A DNA stretch of 64,000 nt from Vibrio splendidus (GTDB lineage Bacteria > Pseudomonadota > Gammaproteobacteria > Enterobacterales > Vibrionaceae): positions 1 to 64,000 of the forward strand of contig NZ_LNRF01000008.1 in NCBI RefSeq assembly GCF_001557875.1, read 5' to 3'. Under the pieces are notes generated by a model, which searched no databases, had not been told where the DNA came from, and worked only from the letters and a program-made list of their open reading frames with translations. The position numbers were made by a program, and so were the translations under genes. Below are positions 58,704 through 64,000 of the stretch, in pieces (position 1 is the first letter of the stretch; each line of letters starts with the position of its first letter).

Positions 58704-59576
58704 TTAAAGTCGGTTACCCAGTTTAGTCTGTGCCAAATGGTAGCCTTTATCTATCATCTCTTGTGAGCGATCAAACTCTAAGGTGCCACAGGCATTGCGT
58801 GGGATCTCAAGCGTAATATCGGCGGGGTAAGCGGCCAATTTTTGGCGAGCAATGGTCGATTGCATCGCATCAAACGCTTGGTTGGCAATGTCGTAGGCTG
58901 CAAAGTTAAAGCTCATTTTGCTTTTTACACTGCTACCTAGATTATCGATAAAGTGGACGACCTTGTCGTGCAAGTTGCCCTCTTTCGCAGGTAAAGAAGC
59001 AGGGTTCACTTCCTGTTGTACCATTTCAGGTTCACCACCTAAGTTCACAGCCAGAGTAACGTCTGTATTGTCTCCAAAGGTAGGCGCTATCGGTACGGGA
59101 TTGAGTACACCGCCATCAATGAGCTCTTCTCCATTGATAACATGAGGTGTGAAGAACAGTGGCAAAGAGATAGAGGCGCGAATAGCATCAAAAAGAGAGC
59201 CTGATTGCAGCCAAACCTCTTTTTCATCGGCGACGTTGGCAGCGACGGCGGTATAAGGGATGGGCAGATCTTCAATTGAAATCTCGCCGATCAACTCACG
59301 TAGTGTGTCGATGATCTTGTCCCCTTTGAACATCCCGCTCGATTGCCATGAAAAGTCCAACATCATAGCCATATCCGATTGGTCGATACTGGTGACCCAC
59401 TCTTCAAATTCATCCAACTTGCCCGCAGCGTAGACACCACCGATAAGTGCACCAATTGAACAGCCAGAGATGGATTTTATCTGATAGCCATGCTCCATTA
59501 ACCAACGGATGATTCCAACGTGCACCAAGCCTCTTGCGCCACCACTGCCAAGTACCAATGAGATCGTTTTTGCCAT
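58704..59576 (-). CDS. Patatin-like phospholipase (RssA type)
   Basis: 290 residues with the patatin motifs: LVLGSGGARGLVHVG (oxyanion hole), GCSIGALIGG (GxSxG, catalytic Ser; here GCSIG), and LIDGGVLNPVP with the catalytic Asp (DGG). Size and motif spacing are those of RssA/YchK-type cytoplasmic patatins. It probably hydrolyses a lysophospholipid or other acyl ester. Upstream lies one copy of the duplicated 112-residue gene. Confidence 0.9.
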   Translation of the reverse strand: MAKTISLVLGSGGARGLVHVGIIRWLMEHGYQIKSISGCSIGALIGGVYAAGKLDEFEEWVTSIDQSDMAMMLDFSWQSSGMFKGDKIIDTLRELIGEISIEDLPIPYTAVAANVADEKEVWLQSGSLFDAIRASISLPLFFTPHVINGEELIDGGVLNPVPIAPTFGDNTDVTLAVNLGGEPEMVQQEVNPASLPAKEGNLHDKVVHFIDNLGSSVKSKMSFNFAAYDIANQAFDAMQSTIARQKLAAYPADITLEIPRNACGTLEFDRSQEMIDKGYHLAQTKLGNRL

Positions 59577-59658
59577 CGTATTAATCCTTTAGTTTAAATT
59601 CTAGGTGGGCTAACTCGCCGATTTACCAACTCGCCGATCTCAACTCACTGAATCACTC

Positions 59659-59997
59659 TCAGTCCATACGGGTAATGAAGGTTTGCTCGTCATCGACAAA
59701 AGCCACGTAGTCGCCGTGATAGACAAAAACCCGACCACGCCCTTCAACGATACACGCAAGCTGTGGGTTCAAATCTTCTTCAAGATCTTTACTTTGGTAC
59801 GTGCCGGTATCAGTGATCACACCGCGGAGTGTAGGCAGAAATCCATAGCTACGCTTGGCTTGATCAATCAGGCTCAACTCGCTAGCGGTAGAAAAGTAAG
59901 CTGGGATTGGGCCTGCATCTTCGATAAACATAGTTTTCAGTTCTTCAAAGGCTGTAATTACCAGCCAGTCGATGCCATTTACGTGATGGATAAACAT
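59659..59997 (-). CDS. Duplicated 112-residue protein, copy 1 (unknown function)
   Basis: Begins MFIHHVNGIDWLVITAFEE and contains FIEDAGPIPAYFSTASELS and GVITDTGTYQSKDLEEDLNPQ; soluble, no signal. A second copy 2.26 kb away differs at only six residues (T22P, A33S, T37I, A38S, Y51C, V92I). The two copies flank the DUF3360 transporter gene. I do not know the family. Purifying selection is suggested by more silent than replacement changes between the copies. Confidence 0.75.
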   Translation of the reverse strand: MFIHHVNGIDWLVITAFEELKTMFIEDAGPIPAYFSTASELSLIDQAKRSYGFLPTLRGVITDTGTYQSKDLEEDLNPQLACIVEGRGRVFVYHGDYVAFVDDEQTFITRMD

Positions 59998-60074
59998 TGT
60001 TTATAAATACCTAGTTTCTCGATAATTCTAATGCGGAGATTCTATCACTATCAGTGCATAACGTGGGAGAAATT
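59659..60074. repeat. Direct repeat, copy 1 (pairs with 61918-62333)
   Basis: About 415 bp covering the 112-residue gene and its 75-bp leader (TGTTTATAAATACCTAG, GTGGGAGAAATT) is repeated at 61918-62333 in the same orientation at an estimated 85-90 percent identity. Homology ends just beyond the leader. The repeats enclose the DUF3360 gene. Confidence 0.85.
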
Positions 60075-60311
60075 AAGGGACTACAAATAACCAGACACCC
60101 ACTATCTACAGAGTCTAATACTAGTCGACCTACTCTACGACTAATGTCTAACTAACTGAGTCTATTTGTTTTTTTTGGTTTGGTATAAGGTAATAACAAC
60201 TAAATGTTAATGAATCTTTAACTATAAGTTGACATGTTGTTTGCGCTTCTGCGTGAGTAAATTACGTTTGTTGGAACAACACACCTCAGAGTGTGAAAGA
60301 AAGGAATCAAA

Positions 60312-61820
60312 ATGAGCAGCACTTTAGAGTCCGTACATATACGAAGAGATAAGCCTCAAGCCAACGAGGACGAACTCTCCTATGAACAACAACACAAACC
60401 AAGCTCAGAGTTTGACTCCCGAGAACAGTATTTAGAACACGAATTACAAATCATGTCGCCTAAGCGCTGGCGTCCAAACTTACCGTTTAAAGATTACCGA
60501 TTTGAAATAGAAGACACCATCCCAGCGATGGCCGCGACCATTGGTAAAGTGGTTATGGTGGGCGCTATCGCAGCAACCTTTGCTGGAGCGCTCGGGTTGA
60601 ATGAAGACTTCATTCTAGAAAACGTTCGTTATGAACTCCTCATCGCCTCTGTTTTCATCATTCTTTTCTCTGGCTTTTTATTGCCGACCGCTAACCTCGC
60701 TGGTACTCACGGCCCGCTTATCCCTTTAATTCCTATTGTCGTTGCTGCAGGTGGCCACCCTATGGCGTTTGGCTTGTTGATTGGCGCTTTTGGTTTACTC
60801 TTAGCCATCAGTAAAGGTGGCAGCATGTTGGCTAACCTAACCAGTAAAGGCGTGTGTGGCGGCTTACTGCTCTACCTTGGCTTTGTGGGAACGGCTTCTC
60901 AAGTGAAAAAGCTATTCGCTTGGGCTGAAGGAATCGGTATGAGCCACATCGCTTTTGTTGTGATCTTTTGCACCATTATTCTGTACGCGCTATTGGAGCA
61001 CTTCCGTAAGCGTTGGTTAGCTGTGCCTCTTAGCTGCTTGCTGGGTGGTACGATTGCATTTGCCATGGGCGCCCCATTCGCTTTCCACACAGAGCCTGGC
61101 TTACCTAACATGAACCCTATGTATTGGTGGGGAGAAGACACAGGTTGGATGCTAGGTCTACCAACGATTGAACACTTCATGGTGGTATTGCCGTTTGCGA
61201 TTCTAGCGGTAGCGATGTGGTCGCCAGATTTCTTAGGGCATCAAGTATTCCAAAAGATCAGCTACCCAGAACGTACCGAAAAAGTACACATGAACATTGA
61301 CGACACCATGACCACAGCGTCAATTCGTCAGACGTTTGGTTCTCTGCTCGGTGGTACTAACTTTACGTCTTCATGGGGTACTTACATCGTACCGGCGGCT
61401 ATTGCTAAACGCCCTATTCCTGCGGGCGCTTTGCTCACGGCTCTGTTCTGTATCATCGCCGCGGTTTGGGGTTACCCGATGGATCTAGCTATCTGGCAAC
61501 CTGTACTGTGTGTCGCCCTGATTGTTGGGGTATTTGTGCCACTGCTAGAAGCTGGAATGGAAATGACGCGTGAAGGGAAAACCACCCAGTCGGCAGCGAT
61601 TGTTGTATTTTCTTCAGCACTCGTTAACCCTGCATTTGGTTGGGCTCTCACCATGCTGTTGGACAACTTAGGCTTAGTTGGTTGTAAAGAACGTAGTAGC
61701 GAACTGAGCAAGATGAGCCGTTGGGTGCTGCCAGGCATTATGTTTGTTGTGCTAACAAGTGTCATGGCGTTGGTTGGCCTTCTACCAGGGATTCCAGCGA
61801 TTATCCCAAGCTTTCGTTAA
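60312..61820 (+). CDS. DUF3360 family inner membrane transporter
   Basis: 502 residues with a soluble N-terminal part of about 60 residues and 12-13 membrane helices. PTANLAGTHGPLIPLIPIVVAAGGHPMA, ISKGGSMLANLTSKGVCGGLL, AMWSPDFLGHQVFQKISYPERTE and GGTNFTSSWGTYIVPAAIA are strongly conserved-looking. I recognise the family as DUF3360, distantly related to SulP/NCS2 permeases, typical of vibrios. Substrate unknown. AAAGGAAT lies before the ATG. The gap upstream (60075-60311) has no gene. A terminator follows. Confidence 0.88.
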   Translation: MSSTLESVHIRRDKPQANEDELSYEQQHKPSSEFDSREQYLEHELQIMSPKRWRPNLPFKDYRFEIEDTIPAMAATIGKVVMVGAIAATFAGALGLNEDFILENVRYELLIASVFIILFSGFLLPTANLAGTHGPLIPLIPIVVAAGGHPMAFGLLIGAFGLLLAISKGGSMLANLTSKGVCGGLLLYLGFVGTASQVKKLFAWAEGIGMSHIAFVVIFCTIILYALLEHFRKRWLAVPLSCLLGGTIAFAMGAPFAFHTEPGLPNMNPMYWWGEDTGWMLGLPTIEHFMVVLPFAILAVAMWSPDFLGHQVFQKISYPERTEKVHMNIDDTMTTASIRQTFGSLLGGTNFTSSWGTYIVPAAIAKRPIPAGALLTALFCIIAAVWGYPMDLAIWQPVLCVALIVGVFVPLLEAGMEMTREGKTTQSAAIVVFSSALVNPAFGWALTMLLDNLGLVGCKERSSELSKMSRWVLPGIMFVVLTSVMALVGLLPGIPAIIPSFR

Positions 61821-61853
61821 GCTAGATTAATCGTTAACTTCAATAGAAATACA

Positions 61854-61880
61854 AAGGCCTCGTACATGCGAGGCCTTAGT
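61854..61880 (+). terminator. Rho-independent terminator after DUF3360
   Basis: AAGGCCTCG / CGAGGCCTT around a 6-base loop, followed by AGTTTTT. Related hairpins recur at 62355 and 63350. Confidence 0.87.
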
Positions 61881-61917
61881 TTTTCTATCAAGGGTTAATA
61901 GCCCTACTTCACTGGCT

Positions 61918-62256
61918 TTAGTCCATTCGGGTAATAAAAGTTTGCTCATCATCAACAAAAGCCACGTAGTCGCCGTGATAGATGAAAACACGCCCTCTGC
62001 CCTCAACGATACACGCAAGCTGCGGGTTCAAATCTTCTTCAAGATCTTTGCTTTGGTACGTGCCAGTATCTGTGATGACGCCACGGAGTGTAGGCAAAAA
62101 CCCACAGCTGCGCTTGGCTTGATCAATCAGGCTTAATTCACTGCTAATAGAAAAGTAAGACGGGATAGGGCCAGCATCTTCGATAAACATCGGTTTCAAT
62201 TCTTCAAAAGCTGTAATCACCAGCCAGTCGATGCCGTTCACATGATGGATAAACAT
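61918..62256 (-). CDS. Duplicated 112-residue protein, copy 2 (unknown function)
   Basis: The same length as copy 1 and 106 of 112 residues identical, with FIEDAGPIPSYFSISSELS as the main variable part. Its leader, listed under the repeat, is also shared. It is convergent with DUF3360. Whether both copies are expressed is not visible. Confidence 0.75.
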   Translation of the reverse strand: MFIHHVNGIDWLVITAFEELKPMFIEDAGPIPSYFSISSELSLIDQAKRSCGFLPTLRGVITDTGTYQSKDLEEDLNPQLACIVEGRGRVFIYHGDYVAFVDDEQTFITRMD

Positions 62257-62333
62257 TGTTTATAAATACCTAGATTCTCGATAATTCTGATGCGGGGATT
62301 CTAACACTATCAAGTGTAGAGCGTGGGAGAAAT
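61918..62333. repeat. Direct repeat, copy 2 (pairs with 59659-60074)
   Basis: Second copy of the 415-bp unit, same orientation. Recombination between the copies would delete or amplify the DUF3360 gene with one copy of the unit. Confidence 0.85.
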
Positions 62334-62352
62334 TGAGTTTCACTAGGAACAC

Positions 62353-62460
62353 AAGAAGGCCCCGCAATCGCGAGGCTTTCGTTTTTCTATCGAACCGTTA
62401 CCGTTATCCTTTAACAACGACAGCACCCTACTCGAATTTCACCGCTTTCATCACGTTGTA
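62353..62460. repeat. Dispersed 100-bp repeat (pairs with 63347-63445)
   Basis: A hairpin AAGGCCCCG ... CGAGGC is followed by T-rich sequence and then CACCGCTTTCATCA; the same order is at 63347-63445 with about 75 percent identity. On the minus strand both, and a third shorter stretch near 62687-62770, read as the end of a protein (MKAVK or LVKALKLVK then stop). Between 62334 and 62891 I find no intact gene; 62490-62570 resembles a stretch near 44725. Confidence 0.6.
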
Positions 62461-62891
62461 TTGAACGGTTCTAGCATCAAAAACTCCCCCTCTAGCTCCC
62501 CCTCAAATGATGTTCACCGATCTCTTTAGATTAACGTTCGAGGGGAAGAACATTCTTTGTCGCTGGACATATAGCTGCACATGTAGCGAACGGTATTCAG
62601 TTCCTCCCCTTTCCCGTTGCCAACAAGAGATTGGAGATGAAAACCAAGGGGAGGTTAGGAGGGGATTGTCACGTGCAACTACCCTATTTCACCAGCTTCA
62701 AAGCTTTCACCAGAGTAATGTTGAATTGCTGAGTTGTGCTAGCACTGGAAAATGGCTTGCCCCTTCAATGTAGAAAACACTGCAAACCCTGATGTGTTTC
62801 TTGTTCACTTCCGAGTCCGTCAATGTCAAAATATTCTTGCTAAAAAGGTAGAAAAGTTTATAGTATTTTTTAGCTAAAATTGAGAATCAAT

Positions 62892-63149
62892 ATGTCATTA
62901 CAGAAAAAACAATCCAAAGTATCACTGAACATCAAAATCTCATCAGACTTAGATGTTCGTCTTAAACGAGCGAGAAAAGCAGCGCGTGAACAGGGGTTGA
63001 TGTTCAACGTATCTCAAGAAGTTGAAAAGTTTCTTGAGAAGGAAATAAAGAAAGTGGAACGCCAACTATCAATCGATGAAGAGATTAAGAATAACCTCGA
63101 GGATCTTGGTGGGCTTGATATAGATAAAATGATGAAATCAATGGATTAA
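62892..63149 (+). CDS. Small basic protein, possible DNA-binding (ribbon-helix-helix-like)
   Basis: 85 residues from ATG with GAGAAT upstream; a TTG four codons earlier is open. SLNIKISSDLDVRLKRARKAAREQG looks like the strand and first helix of a ribbon-helix-helix protein, followed by NVSQEVEKFLEKEIKKVERQL and an acidic tail ending MMKSMD. Such proteins are antitoxins or partition factors. No toxin is adjacent; the next gene encodes a 40-residue membrane peptide 28 bp later. Confidence 0.65.
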   Translation: MSLQKKQSKVSLNIKISSDLDVRLKRARKAAREQGLMFNVSQEVEKFLEKEIKKVERQLSIDEEIKNNLEDLGGLDIDKMMKSMD

Positions 63150-63177
63150 TCAAAAACAACAAAGCGTGGAGATAATT

Positions 63178-63300
63178 ATGGGCACAATAATCGGACTGTT
63201 AATTTTAGCTGGCATCACTGTATTCCTAAAGCGTCAAACGGGACTTCATTTGCATGAGTGGATTGCAAAAAAATATAAAGACTCCCAAGACAAAAAATAA
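63178..63300 (+). CDS. 40-residue single-span membrane protein
   Basis: ATG lies 6 bp after GGAG. The product has one hydrophobic helix (MGTIIGLLILAGITVFLK) and a basic, soluble tail (HEWIAKKYKDSQDKK). It follows the ribbon-helix-helix-like gene and is probably co-transcribed. No family recognised; the pattern is compatible with a small membrane toxin or a membrane-stress peptide. A hairpin repeat lies 50 bp after the stop. Confidence 0.6.
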   Translation: MGTIIGLLILAGITVFLKRQTGLHLHEWIAKKYKDSQDKK

Positions 63301-63346
63301 TGGACTCTATCAGTTTGACAGGCTCCATCGATTTGACTTAAAAAAC

Positions 63347-63445
63347 TAAGGCCCCGTAATCGCTAGGCCTTGGTTTTATCTTCTAACGGCTATAACTATC
63401 TTTTAATAACTACCGCACCCAACTTCACCGCTTTCATCAACGTTA
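63347..63445. repeat. Dispersed 100-bp repeat, second copy
   Basis: AAGGCCCCG pairs imperfectly with CTAGGCCTT and is followed by GGTTTT, so it may also act as the terminator of the small-gene pair. The right part, read on the minus strand, ends in TLMKAVKLGAVVIKR then a stop. Confidence 0.55.
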
Positions 63446-63504
63446 GGTGAACTGCTTTGGTTACTCTAACAATAGGAAATGACCAGTCAGATAAATGAGT
63501 GTCG

Positions 63505-63999
63505 CTATTGTTTTTGTAGCCTATTGAATCCATTAATCCGCTGATGAAGCTGCGTGCCCATAGTCAACGACACAAACAGGCTAATCAAAGCAATCACTGC
63601 TCCTGTAACAAACACCCATTGATAACCAGACATCCAGATAATTCCCAACAAAAATGGCAAGAACACCGCTGCAATATGGTTGATAGTGAATGACAAACTC
63701 GCCGTTGAAGCCACTTCATCTTCCCGAATTGTCTTTTTAAAGTATGTGTTTAAAGCTATCGCAAAACTAAAAATAATACTGTCGACAACATACAGCGCCG
63801 CTGCCGCATAATGATCATCCACAAATGCGTAAGATAGGAATAGCAACACTAACGCGGCATACTCAATGATCAAAGCGAGCCTCTCTCCTACTCGATCGAT
63901 AAATCTCCCAACATAAGGTAGAGCAAGCGTCGCAGCTAAACTGGAGACCATAAACAGAGCGGCCATCATCGCGATCGTATATTGAAACTTGGTCACCAT
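63505..63999 (-). CDS. MFS transporter, C-terminal half, cut by the window edge
   Basis: 164 residues are visible, about the last five or six helices of a 12-helix major facilitator. MMAALFMVSSLAATLALPYVGRF, FIDRVGERLALIIEYAALVLL and FSFAIALNTYFKKTIRED are typical of the second half of the family. The frame runs to the window edge, so its start is outside. The substrate is unknown. Confidence 0.8.
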   Translation of the reverse strand: MVTKFQYTIAMMAALFMVSSLAATLALPYVGRFIDRVGERLALIIEYAALVLLFLSYAFVDDHYAAAALYVVDSIIFSFAIALNTYFKKTIREDEVASTASLSFTINHIAAVFLPFLLGIIWMSGYQWVFVTGAVIALISLFVSLTMGTQLHQRINGFNRLQKQ

Positions 64000-64000
64000 C

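Overview
The window looks like chromosomal DNA of a marine Vibrio, probably of the Splendidus/Harveyi type. The evidence is CqsA/CqsS (CAI-1 quorum sensing), RelV (a Vibrio small alarmone synthetase with K107 and E188 in place), ZevAB, a DUF3360 transporter, a secreted EndA-type nuclease, moderate G+C and dense Rho-independent terminators. Most of it is core or stable accessory chromosome. There is no prophage, integron array, CRISPR array, rRNA or tRNA. Mobile DNA is limited to an IS5-type right end at the left edge and a decayed IS200/IS605 transposase near 53.5 kb.

Layout. 0-7.7 kb: IS5 end, sbcB, yohJK (LrgAB type), cdd behind a CRP-like site, purT behind a perfect PurR box, tpm, relV. 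7.7-10.4 kb: a minus-strand respiratory operon of a Tat-exported sulfite-oxidase-type molybdoenzyme with three c-type cytochromes. 10.7-16.3 kb: ihfA, then a zinc-scarcity cluster (Zur-like regulator, spare dihydroorotase, gamma-carbonic anhydrase, COG0523 metallochaperone, aspartoacylase) with two Zur-like boxes. 16.4-23.6 kb: EamA exporter and MocR regulator sharing a direct-repeat operator, cqsA/cqsS, and a TauD-type dioxygenase. 24-34 kb: ACT protein, two chemoreceptors, a tandem-domain secreted protein, a divergent cytochrome c'/cytochrome b/MarR unit around a 48-bp inverted repeat, HU and VirK/YbjX. 34-40 kb: small proteins, an ionotropic-glutamate-receptor-like channel, thioesterase, DUF134/NifX/NqrM-like cluster, DMT transporter. 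39.6-43 kb: RcnR regulon with three RcnR-type boxes, an unknown gene, DUF1289, and zevAB with its own Zur box. 43-53 kb: envelope genes, a broken phosphoesterase, a PLP enzyme with an Lrp regulator, an odd ArsC-like protein, a hybrid histidine kinase with a suspicious 5' end, GH114. 53-64 kb: EndA nuclease, folK-folX-folE-folM (tetrahydromonapterin), patatin, a DUF3360 transporter bracketed by a duplicated 112-residue gene, a repeat-rich stretch with two small genes, and a partial MFS transporter.

Themes. Metal homeostasis links two loci about 25 kb apart: the zinc-sparing cluster and zevAB carry the same 13-bp Zur-type palindrome, and an RcnR-type nickel/cobalt site lies upstream of zevA as well. 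The least explained parts are the unknown gene under two RcnR-type boxes, the glutamate-receptor-like channel with no potassium-filter motif, the duplicated gene around DUF3360, the 48-bp operator of the cytochrome/MarR unit, and several small membrane proteins.

All calls come from reading the sequence. Family names rest on remembered motifs, with no search behind them.
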